DNA from: a virus
Length of the DNA: 25,804 nucleotides
Direction: 5' to 3' (one strand)
IMG/VR virus record: IMGVR_UViG_3300020202_000204
Span: 1-25,804 of that record
Below, in pieces: positions 15,202 through 21,715 of the stretch. Position 1 is the stretch's first letter, and each line of letters starts with the position of its first letter. Position numbers and translations under genes: made by a program. The notes under the pieces were generated by a model. The model made no database searches, was not told the origin of the DNA, and worked only from the letters and a program-made list of their open reading frames with translations.

Positions 15202-15423
15202 TTAGGCAATATTAGGAGCTTCTTCGGTATAACCGACCTTGCCTTTCAGGCGTGACTCAGGGGATTCAGGCTCACTTGCGACAGGCTGGCCTTCAACCGA
15301 AGTCACTTCGATATAAGAGCCGCTTTCGTCTTCTGTGAGCTTATAGGAAACTTCCAGCTCGCCTTCAGCTTCAAGTTGACCCTTCAAAGCTTCAGGAATT
15401 GCAATACAGTTAGGTTTATTCAT
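15202..15423 (-). CDS. Small acidic protein, 73 aa
   Basis: Soluble acidic protein. It opens MNKPNCIAIPEALKGQLEAEGELEV, and the second half is rich in Glu, Ser and Pro. Likely a few beta strands followed by a disordered tail. Its start overlaps the stop of the 29-codon gene upstream (ATGA), and four bases separate its stop from the adaptor gene start. Unknown role; possibly a small head-completion or assembly factor, from position only. Confidence 0.55.
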   Translation of the reverse strand: MNKPNCIAIPEALKGQLEAEGELEVSYKLTEDESGSYIEVTSVEGQPVASEPESPESRLKGKVGYTEEAPNIA

Positions 15424-15509
15424 AATTTTCTTTCTTGGTTATCGTTGTAATCGTCGTAATCACTCAGCAAATAGCCGAGTAACGCCGCAAAATATAAAAT
15501 GGCTTTCAC
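15420..15509 (-). CDS. Tiny membrane peptide, 29 aa
   Basis: Frame of 29 codons that starts with a GTG overlapping the stop of the upstream 50-codon gene (GTGA) and ends with a TGA overlapping the start of the downstream gene (ATGA). It fills the interval between them exactly. It encodes one short hydrophobic helix (KAILYFAALLGYLL) followed by an acidic, Asp/Asn-rich tail (SDYDDYNDNQERKL). The exact tiling makes translation likely; what the peptide does is unknown. Confidence 0.45.
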   Translation of the reverse strand: MKAILYFAALLGYLLSDYDDYNDNQERKL

Positions 15510-15658
15510 TTGCGCTTCTTGTCTTTGGGTTTCTCAGGTTTCGGAGGAGGATTGCACCAGTGACAATCCCGCTGGTAGGCAATCCTGTGGTGGTAGCAGC
15601 CTGACCGAAGCTCCTTAAGCCGCTGGGAGATGGCTGGATCATTGGTTTCGTTCGTCAT
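15506..15658 (-). CDS. Small Cys/His protein, 50 aa
   Basis: Frame of 50 codons whose ATG overlaps the stop of the alpha/beta hydrolase gene and whose stop overlaps the next start. It carries a compact cluster, CYHHRIAYQRDCHWC, with three Cys and three His, likely to bind a metal. A Pro/Lys-rich basic tail follows (PKPEKPKDKKRK). Probably a small nucleic-acid- or protein-binding zinc peptide; inferred from composition. Confidence 0.5.
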   Translation of the reverse strand: MTNETNDPAISQRLKELRSGCYHHRIAYQRDCHWCNPPPKPEKPKDKKRK

Positions 15659-16272
15659 GGCGTTACCCCCGTAATCATTTCAAAGCTGTCCTCGAAATTC
15701 TCATCATCCCACCATGCCGAGTGCTTATAATCCTTCCAGATGGTGCTTAAATGGATTGAGGCATAAGACGACACATTCTTAGGCCCAGACCTACCTAGGC
15801 TTCCGTAGCCATAACCAGCCCAACCAGCGAGAAACTTACTAATCCTTGCCCAAAATAGAGCTTCATCAATCTTCGAGCAATAGAGCTTCATTTTGCCGAT
15901 GCGGTCCTGCACCAAAGCGTCGTTGAAGCCGTTCTTATCAAAATCAGCGTCACAAGCAGCCGCTACAAGATGGGCCTCCTCAATGCGCACAGGAGTAATC
16001 CTAACTGCACGGCTAAAAAGCTCGCCGCCATTGGAGTGGGTGATAACCTTCAGCCTGAAATCAGGAGCAAGGCTTTCAAGAACCCGCGCTGCTTCCTCTG
16101 ACTTGCTGTTTAACTTGGTCTTTGTGCGTATAGGAGCAAACTCGCTATCAATCTCACGAGCTGGTTGCTTCAAATGCTTCTCAATCCAATCGCAACCGCT
16201 TGGCGACCAATTGAAGTTATCTTCAGCATCCGTCATGATCCCAGGAAATAGGCACCACTTGATAGGCTTCAT
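15655..16272 (-). CDS. Alpha/beta hydrolase (esterase/lipase-like)
   Basis: Protein of 205 residues with alpha/beta-hydrolase features: an early strand and oxyanion-type loop (WCLFPGIMT), then the nucleophile elbow VITHSNGGE (residues 76-84) with Ser80 as the likely nucleophile, an Asp candidate at 108 or 110 (ACDADFDKNG), and a C-terminal His candidate at 184 (YKHSAWW). The elbow is T-H-S-N-G-G rather than the usual G-H-S-x-G-G. Neighbours are small membrane proteins of a likely lysis set, so an envelope lipid esterase (comparable in role to mycobacteriophage LysB) is one reading; modification of a surface glycan ester is another. There is no signal peptide. Enzyme class is fairly secure, substrate unknown. 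Confidence 0.68.
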   Translation of the reverse strand: MKPIKWCLFPGIMTDAEDNFNWSPSGCDWIEKHLKQPAREIDSEFAPIRTKTKLNSKSEEAARVLESLAPDFRLKVITHSNGGELFSRAVRITPVRIEEAHLVAAACDADFDKNGFNDALVQDRIGKMKLYCSKIDEALFWARISKFLAGWAGYGYGSLGRSGPKNVSSYASIHLSTIWKDYKHSAWWDDENFEDSFEMITGVTP

Positions 16273-16499
16273 TTGCCCTCCTTCTTCGTGTGATTAGCGT
16301 CAAACAGCCGTCCACGATCACCAGGTAGCGGAAACGTCGCCTTGAGCCCCACAAAGTCCTCTTGCTCCTTCGCTGTCATGTATTCCCAAGGCTTAGGCTC
16401 CTTAATGCCGCCAGCGCGGTCTAAGTCGGCTGTGGAAGCCTTCCACAAGCTCACTTTGCCGGATAAAAACCAGCTTTTGATTTTATCGATAAGGCTCAT
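16269..16499 (-). CDS. Hypothetical soluble protein, 76 aa
   Basis: Protein of 76 residues from the ATG at 16499, which overlaps the stop of the 26-codon membrane peptide. A TTG at 16517 would add six residues but lies inside that peptide gene. It begins with an amphipathic helix (MSLIDKIKSWFLSG), then a charged body with KPWEYMTAKEQEDF, and a basic end. Its stop overlaps the hydrolase start (ATGA). It sits inside the suspected lysis cluster. No family recognised; no peptidoglycan hydrolase motif. Confidence 0.5.
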   Translation of the reverse strand: MSLIDKIKSWFLSGKVSLWKASTADLDRAGGIKEPKPWEYMTAKEQEDFVGLKATFPLPGDRGRLFDANHTKKEGK

Positions 16500-16576
16500 T
16501 TGAGGAGTTCGAAACAAAATAGGGTTACGATCCCGCCAAGAAGCAGAAGTGCGTCATGAATAAGTTGATTAATCAT
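16496..16576 (-). CDS. Tiny membrane peptide in lysis-like cluster, 26 aa
   Basis: Frame of 26 codons with ATGA overlaps at both ends: its start overlaps the stop of the XhlA-like gene and its stop overlaps the next start. It encodes one hydrophobic helix (LLLLGGIVTLFCFELL) after an eight-residue polar lead. Placed right after an XhlA-like protein, it resembles a minimal holin-partner peptide. The exact tiling argues for translation; function is inferred. Confidence 0.45.
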   Translation of the reverse strand: MINQLIHDALLLLGGIVTLFCFELLK

Positions 16577-16788
16577 GGAAAAAGCTTCGCAATCTTCTCC
16601 TTGAAAAATTCGATGACAATAACTCCAGCCGCAATGAATCCAGTTGCGTGCCAGACCTTTTTCTTCACGTCCTCCACATCTTTCTCGACCTTGGAAGTAC
16701 GGTCGTGGATTTCGATCATCTTCGACTTAATCCAACGCACATCCGTGTGCGTTTCGATCAGGATCGTCTTGTCATCCTTTTCGCTCAT
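16573..16788 (-). CDS. XhlA-like holin-associated membrane protein, 71 aa
   Basis: Protein of 71 residues. Residues 8-45 are a charged coiled-coil (HTDVRWIKSKMIEIHDRTSK, then VEKDVEDVKKK), and residues 46-61 are a C-terminal membrane span (WHATGFIAAGVIVIEFF) with a short basic tail. This is the layout of haemolysin XhlA-type phage proteins, which work with a holin at the inner membrane. The start overlaps the previous stop by one base (TAATG). Together with the next two small genes and the alpha/beta hydrolase it forms a probable lysis or envelope cluster. Family-like layout is clear, role in lysis inferred. Confidence 0.6.
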   Translation of the reverse strand: MSEKDDKTILIETHTDVRWIKSKMIEIHDRTSKVEKDVEDVKKKVWHATGFIAAGVIVIEFFKEKIAKLFP

Positions 16789-16964
16789 TAAGCCTCTACA
16801 GTTCCATTGATTGCCCCAACTGAAGGACCGCTATTAACCACGACCTTTGTAGATTCTCCAGAAGAGACGAGCTTGATGCAGGCTAAAAGATACTCAGCTG
16901 TTGCTCCGGTTACAGAAATGTTTCCTTGGCTTGCGTTTCCCACTTGATTGATGTTGATAGTCAT
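16788..16964 (-). CDS. Small beta-rich protein, 58 aa
   Basis: Frame of 58 codons, starting MTININ and rich in Ser, Thr, Val, Asn and Gly (QGNISVTGATAEYLL; KVVVNSGPSVGAINGTVEA), probably all beta. The stop overlaps the next start by one base (TAATG). The composition resembles small decoration or fibre-tip-like proteins, but there is no family match. It lies 25 bases after a secreted-protein gene and precedes the XhlA-like gene. Confidence 0.5.
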   Translation of the reverse strand: MTININQVGNASQGNISVTGATAEYLLACIKLVSSGESTKVVVNSGPSVGAINGTVEA

Positions 16965-16989
16965 ATATTTTTTTAGTGTTTTTCTTTAG

Positions 16990-17325
16990 TTATTTCTCTG
17001 ATTGAGGCTTCCAGTCTTCCGTGAGCTTCACAGGCGTTTCTTCCGGTACGTGCTGAGTTACTCCCTGCACTTGAAGTGCCCACTCGTTGCGCGTTGGATG
17101 CTTTAAAATAGGAGCGTGGTGAAGGGTCGTTGACTCCGCTTTTGACGCATGGAGCCCGCCACCAACTTTCACACCTTCCTTGGGATATCCAAGGGCTGCA
17201 TCAAGCTTGGCTTGGATGGCTTGAATCGCAGCAAGATCAGTTTTAACAACGTAATCTTTCGACATGTCCTGAGCAAAGACATGACCAGCGGCAAAGAGGA
17301 TTGAGAGGATTTTAATAATGCGCAT
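16990..17325 (-). CDS. Secreted small protein, 111 aa
   Basis: Protein with a clear Sec signal peptide: basic MRIIK start, hydrophobic core (ILSILFAAG) and a VFA cleavage motif after residue 18. The mature part starts with a helix (DLAAIQAIQAKLDAALG), then a loop region with KHPTRNEWALQVQGV, and ends charged. The start lies 14 bases inside the preceding gene. It is one of four tandem secreted products downstream of the capsid gene. Not recognised; the signal peptide is well supported. Confidence 0.6.
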   Translation of the reverse strand: MRIIKILSILFAAGHVFAQDMSKDYVVKTDLAAIQAIQAKLDAALGYPKEGVKVGGGLHASKAESTTLHHAPILKHPTRNEWALQVQGVTQHVPEETPVKLTEDWKPQSEK

Positions 17326-18295
17326 ATCTATTCTTGAGATAGGTTTCGACCACTTGGCGGTCTGACGTAGAAAGAGCCGCGCTGTACATAATCACCTCTA
17401 CGATATCCCCAGCAAGAGAACTGGCATCAGCACCGACAGTGGCATCAGAAGCTTCCGCTCCTATGGTAAACCAATCAACAGTAGAGGCGGGATAACTAGA
17501 AGAAGCTGCATTTTCCTCAACTAAAGTACCATTCTGCCAAATATCCCATTCTGAGGAGGAGCGAACATAAGAACGTGTATAGAATGTGTTTGCACTCATC
17601 GCCTCACCTGCGCCTAAGTTATCGGGTGCAAATCCAAGCCCGCTAGTTGCTGAGGTTCCTGTGCTAAAACACCAACGAGATGTCGCGTCATCTCTTATAC
17701 TCAACAAGCGTTCTTGAGTGTCTTGTGCGGCCCCTGTAGAGACTACAAAGAAAATTGTCCAGCTAGCCATGTCAGGCACGACAAGAGTATTTCGTCGAAG
17801 GTGATCTGGTCCGCCCACACCTGGACCTTCAAATCGAATGGCGGGAAAACCGTTAATAACGCTCGAGACTAAGGTGGGCTGATAACCCGCATTAGCTTGT
17901 GCTAGATTGTGCCCATTCCCACTCTGGTCTGCCCATGCGCTAACATCAGACCCGTTTAGGGTAGTTCCACTATCTGACTTGTACCAAGCGAAGAGGCCGG
18001 TAATGTCATCTGGAGAGTCGGGAGCAGCGGGAGCTGCCGCGCTAGCCGGAAAGGCATCCGTCAATTGATTCCGAGACTCTCTACAAACCGTGGCGCAAGC
18101 CTGAATATCTGCGTCACTCGTGGCAATCGCCGCGTTAAGCTTTACCCTCTGCTCACCGTCCAATGTCTGAACACCGCTTGCCGTACCATTGGCAATAATC
18201 TTATTTACCTGCTCCCTGTCTAGATCATCTCCAAGCGCAACCGAGCCCGCTACGAATAGCAGGAGCAGCAACAAATCATGGAGCCAATTACGCAT
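17312..18295 (-). CDS. Secreted protein with LamG / concanavalin A-like jelly-roll domain
   Basis: Protein of 327 residues. A signal peptide with a long Leu-rich core (LLLLLLFVAGS) ends near ALG, residue 22. A helical region (about 25-80) and an Ala/Pro linker follow. Residues 99-327 look like a LamG-type jelly roll: it opens with ITGLFAWYKSDSG, then WADQSGNGHNLAQ, and ends GDIVEVIMYSAALSTSDRQ with a last helix LKNRYAHY. Such domains bind glycans or calcium and are frequent in both phage structural proteins and secreted bacterial proteins. The start overlaps the previous stop by one base. A signal peptide on a capsid-proximal gene is unusual. Confidence 0.68.
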   Translation of the reverse strand: MRNWLHDLLLLLLFVAGSVALGDDLDREQVNKIIANGTASGVQTLDGEQRVKLNAAIATSDADIQACATVCRESRNQLTDAFPASAAAPAAPDSPDDITGLFAWYKSDSGTTLNGSDVSAWADQSGNGHNLAQANAGYQPTLVSSVINGFPAIRFEGPGVGGPDHLRRNTLVVPDMASWTIFFVVSTGAAQDTQERLLSIRDDATSRWCFSTGTSATSGLGFAPDNLGAGEAMSANTFYTRSYVRSSSEWDIWQNGTLVEENAASSSYPASTVDWFTIGAEASDATVGADASSLAGDIVEVIMYSAALSTSDRQVVETYLKNRYAHY

Positions 18296-18759
18296 TATTC
18301 CCGTTTCAGCGGATAACCGACTTGGATTGAAATATTGCTAACGCTTCCCGCAAATGAGTTTTCAATCTGTCCCACCGCTAAATACTTCGCGCCCGATAGG
18401 TTGAAGCGGTCTGAGACTGTGATTGTTGAGCCATTAATCGAATTGCTGATAACAAGCTTGATGTTACTCAAAGCTGCCGAATCGTAAGCGTTCGTGGTTG
18501 TTCCAGAGCCGCTTGCAGTGATGAGTTTCGCCGTCAGCGCGCCGTTAGTCGTGGCTGCATACCCCGTAGCTGTCAGGTACACCCGCACCCACTCGTTGCC
18601 ATCGCTAAGCAGCTTCACCGTCGAGGCTGTGGTGTTCGTGGTGTTCGCCGCCATGTTTGTTACGGTCGTCGCCAGTCGGAACGCCTCCGAAGACTGCGCC
18701 TTTACGTCCTGAACCAACAGCCCAACCAAACAGACAACCGCAATAAGAAATCGTTTCAT
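18295..18759 (-). CDS. Secreted beta-rich protein, 154 aa
   Basis: Protein with a Sec signal peptide (MKRFLIAVVCLVGLL core, cleavage motif VKA after residue 21). The mature part is rich in Thr, Ser, Asn and Ala and looks all-beta, with LLSDGNEWVRVYLTATGYA, TVSDRFNLSGAKYLAVGQI and NISIQVGYPLKRE. The composition and length resemble the neighbouring 199-residue secreted protein, so both may be decoration- or surface-type proteins. It follows a strong hairpin terminator and has no Shine-Dalgarno sequence before its ATG. Function unknown. Confidence 0.6.
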   Translation of the reverse strand: MKRFLIAVVCLVGLLVQDVKAQSSEAFRLATTVTNMAANTTNTTASTVKLLSDGNEWVRVYLTATGYAATTNGALTAKLITASGSGTTTNAYDSAALSNIKLVISNSINGSTITVSDRFNLSGAKYLAVGQIENSFAGSVSNISIQVGYPLKRE

Positions 18760-18774
18760 AATGAATCAAGGAAA

Positions 18775-18805
18775 GGGCGAGGAAGGCGTTAAACCCTCCC
18801 CGCCC
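18775..18805 (-). terminator. Rho-independent terminator after first secreted gene
   Basis: Inverted arms 18775-18786 and 18794-18805 with a 7-base loop. In minus-strand RNA the 12-base stem pairs without a mismatch, using two G-U pairs; in plus-strand RNA the same positions are A-C mismatches, so the structure belongs to the minus strand. It is followed there by TTTCCTTGATTCATT, a T-rich but interrupted tract. It begins 14 bases after the stop of the gene at 18819-19418 and just before the next start. It probably ends or attenuates the capsid transcript. Confidence 0.7.
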
Positions 18806-18818
18806 GAATCCGGTTTAC

Positions 18819-19418
18819 TTAGTTTTTGATGCGAACACCGCTAATGCTGAGACGGCACGAGGTAGTATTACCATCGAGCGTCAGAGCAGAGGGCAGGTCT
18901 GACGGAAGCCAGATATCTGCAACCCCAAGCGTGGAAGAAACCACATTAGGAGCATGCCGTCGTGAGACAGCCTTACAGGGATAGATCTTATCCGCTGTGG
19001 TAGTTGCCGCACTTAGCGTTTCCTGAATGGTGACAGACGTAGCCGCGCTAGCTGTGGTCCGATACAGGTAGTACGTGTTCGTTGACACATCATAGAAGAT
19101 CACATACTCAAGTGCCGCCACATGAGTAGGCGTATCATTGTCGAACCATAGAACAGAGCCGGACGCCGTTGCCGACGTAATGGACTGTTCAGATTCGGCC
19201 TGATGTATGTCAATCGTGCCTGTGGTGACCAACGTGTCGAGGTCATAACTCACATCGGTGATGTGAGCAATACCCGCACCGCGTGGAACAAACACAGTTG
19301 CCGACGCAGTGCCGTTTGCAGAGGTGTTGAATACACTTGTAATGTAATCATCAGCTTGCAGAGGCAGCGCGAAGGCCAGAGCCAACGCCATCACTAATTT
19401 AACGAGGATGTTATTCAT
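18819..19418 (-). CDS. Secreted beta-rich protein directly after capsid, 199 aa
   Basis: Protein with a textbook Sec signal peptide (KLVMALALAFALPLQA, cleavage after residue 22, then DDY). The mature domain is Thr/Ser/Ala-rich and probably all beta, with SVFNTSANGTASATVFVPRG, VIFYDVSTNTYYLYRT and a final strand CRLSISGVRIKN. It is the first gene after the major capsid gene, where head decoration proteins usually lie. Either it is a decoration-like protein that acquired export, or a phage protein displayed on the cell surface. AAGGAA lies 13 bases before the ATG, a marginal ribosome site. Confidence 0.6.
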   Translation of the reverse strand: MNNILVKLVMALALAFALPLQADDYITSVFNTSANGTASATVFVPRGAGIAHITDVSYDLDTLVTTGTIDIHQAESEQSITSATASGSVLWFDNDTPTHVAALEYVIFYDVSTNTYYLYRTTASAATSVTIQETLSAATTTADKIYPCKAVSRRHAPNVVSSTLGVADIWLPSDLPSALTLDGNTTSCRLSISGVRIKN

Positions 19419-19451
19419 AATCTTTTTAAGTTTCCTTTATTTGTTTACGAA

Positions 19452-20420
19452 TTAGGCCGCGTTGTAGTGAGACTTGAGCTGCACGATCTTTGTCGGATCG
19501 AGCACGATTCCACCGAATGGGATACGGTAGGAGATGTAGTAGTAAGCCTTTGACTTGCTGAGGTATGGATTGATCCAGAACTCAGGAGCGAAGCCGCCAC
19601 CCTTGGAAGTTCCACCAAAACGGCTGGCAGCGTAACAATCACCTTCAGCGAAGATGTAGTTGGTTACGATCTGGCCGCTGTCATCGCGTGTTCCTTCCGT
19701 ACCGGCTGCGGTCTCACGGAAAGGCTCGTGCATAAGATGGATAGTCGCTCCACCCCATTCACCGAGTTTTCCAGTGCGCATTTCCTTGCCTCCCGACTGC
19801 TTCGAGAAGTCACGGAAGCTTGCATCATACTCAAACAAGCTCTGTCGGCTCCAAGGATTAATCACAACGTGATACGGTCCTTTGTGCCCCTGCTTGATCA
19901 AGTAACTGATACCAGCTTGAATGTCGGTCTCACGGAAGTAATCATCCGAGGTAAGAGCCCCAAAAGAGCCTTTACCGTTGGCGTACATCTCATGAGCCTT
20001 CGTGAACGAGTTGTTGCCGCTGGAGCTTCCTGCGTTGATGGCAGTAGTCAATCGGCGGTTCGCAGTGCGTTCAGCCTGTTCGCGCATCTTGACGTAAGCT
20101 TCCTTAGCGTTCTTGATGAGCCGCTGTTTGTCAGCGTAGTAAACGATCTTGAGGGCTTTCGAGAACTCAGTCAGTTCGACTTTGTACTCGGTCATCGCCA
20201 TCGTTTCATCAGTGGCAGGGTCTACGCCTTCAGCCACGTCTTCAGCAAATCCTAGTTTGCTCCATCGGAATACGTGCATTACGTCTTTCCGACCATCTGG
20301 AATGGTAGGTTTATCTGCCATTCTCAGAAGAGGAGAATCATATTCCCGCTCTTCCATTGCCTCTTCAGTGAAATAATCCTGAATTGCCGCCAAGTCTGTA
20401 CTGAGTTCACCATTAGCCAT
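19452..20420 (-). CDS. Major capsid protein, N4-gp56-like HK97 fold
   Basis: Protein of 322 residues. Features of the N4 gp56 family of HK97-fold capsid proteins: an N-terminal helical arm, then VFRWSKLGFAEDVAEGVDPA (E-loop/P-domain region), a spine helix KNAKEAYVKMREQAERTANR followed by LTTAINAG, a central KGPYHVVINPWSRQSLFE, and a C-terminal strand region ending IPFGGIVLDPTKIVQLKSHY. Length is typical. The gene lies after a scaffold-like gene, the usual order. It has no Shine-Dalgarno sequence (AT-rich leader, AACAATAAAAT), surprising for the most abundant virion protein. Expected to form the icosahedral shell. Confidence 0.9.
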   Translation of the reverse strand: MANGELSTDLAAIQDYFTEEAMEEREYDSPLLRMADKPTIPDGRKDVMHVFRWSKLGFAEDVAEGVDPATDETMAMTEYKVELTEFSKALKIVYYADKQRLIKNAKEAYVKMREQAERTANRRLTTAINAGSSSGNNSFTKAHEMYANGKGSFGALTSDDYFRETDIQAGISYLIKQGHKGPYHVVINPWSRQSLFEYDASFRDFSKQSGGKEMRTGKLGEWGGATIHLMHEPFRETAAGTEGTRDDSGQIVTNYIFAEGDCYAASRFGGTSKGGGFAPEFWINPYLSKSKAYYYISYRIPFGGIVLDPTKIVQLKSHYNAA

Positions 20421-20474
20421 ATTTTATTGTTCTGTTGTGAACCGAGCACGCACCCCGCCGCTGAAATGATGAAC

Positions 20475-21428
20475 CTAGACCCCAAGCTTGGCTTCGAGCC
20501 GCTCCAAAGCTGTCTTGCCTTCTCCAGGCTTGGACACAATTGGAGCCGCGCCTTGACCTGCGGGCTGAATTCGTTTCTGCGTTGAGTTAAGTTGCTCGGT
20601 AAGTTTCTTTACCTGCTCCTTTAATGCGCCGACTTCAGAGGCATGACTTTTATCCCTGAGTCGCATGGCAGCTATGTCAGCAATGACCTTGTGACCATCA
20701 GCAGAACGGCGGTTAATGACCTCTGGAAACGCTTTGGCGATCTTATCAGCCTCTTTCCATAGCTCGCTGTCCTTGTTCCTAAGATCAGGATGCTTCGCTA
20801 AGGTTTTGTTCCAGTTATCACTTAGAGTCTTGTTGAAACTCTCGACTTTCTGACTATTCTCTATCTTCCAGAACTTGAGATCCGTATCATACTTGTCCCA
20901 TTCAGCCTTGGCATCGATTGCCGCCTGCATCGTTGCTTCATCACCAGCGGCCTTTGCGTCATTGTAAGCCTTGGCAATCTGCTCTCGTGTGTACGCTGGC
21001 TTTGTAGGCTGCGCTACAAACACGGGCTCAGACTGGCCTTGTGGCTCGCCTGACTTGGCTTGCTGTTGTTGTGGAACTTGCGCTTTCGCCTGACGGATCT
21101 CTTCAAGAATCCTCTTATTCTCCGTGAGCATCGACTCGAACTTCTGTTGACGCTTCTCGTAGTTGGTTAGAGGCTTCTTAGTCTGGTTTTGGTCATTCTT
21201 ATTCTGACTCTGCGCCTTGTTGCTGGCTTCGTCTGTCTGTGAAGTCAGCGCATTATCGGCCTTTTCATTATCCCTTGTTTGGGATTGTTGTTGATCTGCG
21301 TTATCGGTTGAGCCCGATTGGCTGGAGTCGATCCGGCTTTCTCCGTTATTACTCGGATCAGATTCAATGGGATCAAACAGGTCCGTAGAGCTGTCTAATG
21401 CCATTGTTGATGTGTTGTTATCGTTCAT
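20475..21428 (-). CDS. Scaffolding-like protein
   Basis: Protein of 317 residues directly upstream of the capsid gene. The N-terminal 90 residues are low-complexity (Ser, Asp, Asn, Gln). Coiled-coil regions follow at about 90-125 (YEKRQQKFESMLTENKRIL), and again near the C terminus (EVGALKEQVKKLTEQLNSTQ). It ends in a charged helix, KTALERLEAKLGV, as capsid-binding tails of scaffolds do. Highly charged, soluble, no cysteine. Its ATG has no Shine-Dalgarno sequence within 20 bases. It follows a terminator, so it probably heads a separate capsid transcript or depends on read-through. Confidence 0.75.
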   Translation of the reverse strand: MNDNNTSTMALDSSTDLFDPIESDPSNNGESRIDSSQSGSTDNADQQQSQTRDNEKADNALTSQTDEASNKAQSQNKNDQNQTKKPLTNYEKRQQKFESMLTENKRILEEIRQAKAQVPQQQQAKSGEPQGQSEPVFVAQPTKPAYTREQIAKAYNDAKAAGDEATMQAAIDAKAEWDKYDTDLKFWKIENSQKVESFNKTLSDNWNKTLAKHPDLRNKDSELWKEADKIAKAFPEVINRRSADGHKVIADIAAMRLRDKSHASEVGALKEQVKKLTEQLNSTQKRIQPAGQGAAPIVSKPGEGKTALERLEAKLGV

Positions 21429-21544
21429 TTGTTTTTGACTTATTAGTTTTCTCCAATGCTTCAGAAGTCACTCTGCGCATCGGGTTGGTTGGCTTTACAG
21501 AGGAGTGGACGCCATCCCGCTCTCTCGAAAATCTCTGACCAGCA

Positions 21545-21585
21545 AAATGAAAAGAGCCGATAACCCGTTAGGGCTACCGGCTCTT
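21545..21585 (-). terminator. Strong rho-independent terminator before scaffold gene
   Basis: Arms at 21552-21566 and 21571-21585 give a 15-base-pair stem with a UAAC tetraloop in minus-strand RNA, including two G-U pairs that would be A-C mismatches on the plus strand. The stem is followed on the minus strand by TTCATTTTG, giving CTCTTTTCATTTT, a good uridine-rich tail. It separates terminase-portal genes from scaffold-capsid genes. No convincing promoter was found in the 120 bases between it and the scaffold start. Confidence 0.85.
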
Positions 21586-21601
21586 CAAAGCTGGCGGAGT
21601 T

Positions 21602-21650
21602 GCTAGTTGAAGCTAGCTATATGACCGTTCGAGGGATCAGCAAGAACGGT
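21602..21650 (-). other. Two small hairpins upstream of the terminator
   Basis: Two further inverted repeats lie between the 17-codon basic peptide and the terminator: ACCGTTC/GAACGGT (21624-21630 with 21644-21650, 13-base loop) and GCTAG/CTAGC (21602-21606 with 21613-21617, 6-base loop). With the terminator they make three consecutive hairpins in about 100 bases. They could be an RNA processing or stability site, or a protein-binding RNA. No tRNA cloverleaf could be drawn through them. Confidence 0.45.
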
Positions 21651-21661
21651 TCCAAAATTAG

Positions 21662-21715
21662 TTAGTAGCGTTTGCCTTTCTTTTTAGGCTTAACAGGCCG
21701 TTTACGACTTGCCAT
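21662..21715 (-). CDS. Candidate tiny basic peptide, 17 aa
   Basis: Frame of 17 codons that starts inside the end of the upstream gene (ATG at 21715) and encodes MASRKRPVKPKKKGKRY, ten of 17 residues being Lys or Arg. Very short basic peptides near portal or scaffold genes occur in phages and may neutralise DNA, but no family can be shown. No clear ribosome site; it may be translated by coupling to the upstream gene. Chance occurrence cannot be excluded. Confidence 0.3.
   Translation of the reverse strand: MASRKRPVKPKKKGKRY

Noticed and set aside
15460-15642. 60-codon minus-strand frame
   Set aside because: It overlaps the 50- and 29-codon genes that tile exactly between neighbours; it has no ribosome site or coupling of its own.
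21456-21563. Plus-strand frame of 35 codons in the intergenic region
   Set aside because: It is antisense to the operon, has no promoter or ribosome site, and ends inside the terminator stem.
21586-21660. Possible tRNA (contains a GTTCGAG stretch)
   Set aside because: Acceptor and T stems do not pair into a cloverleaf on either strand; the two hairpins explain the symmetry better.
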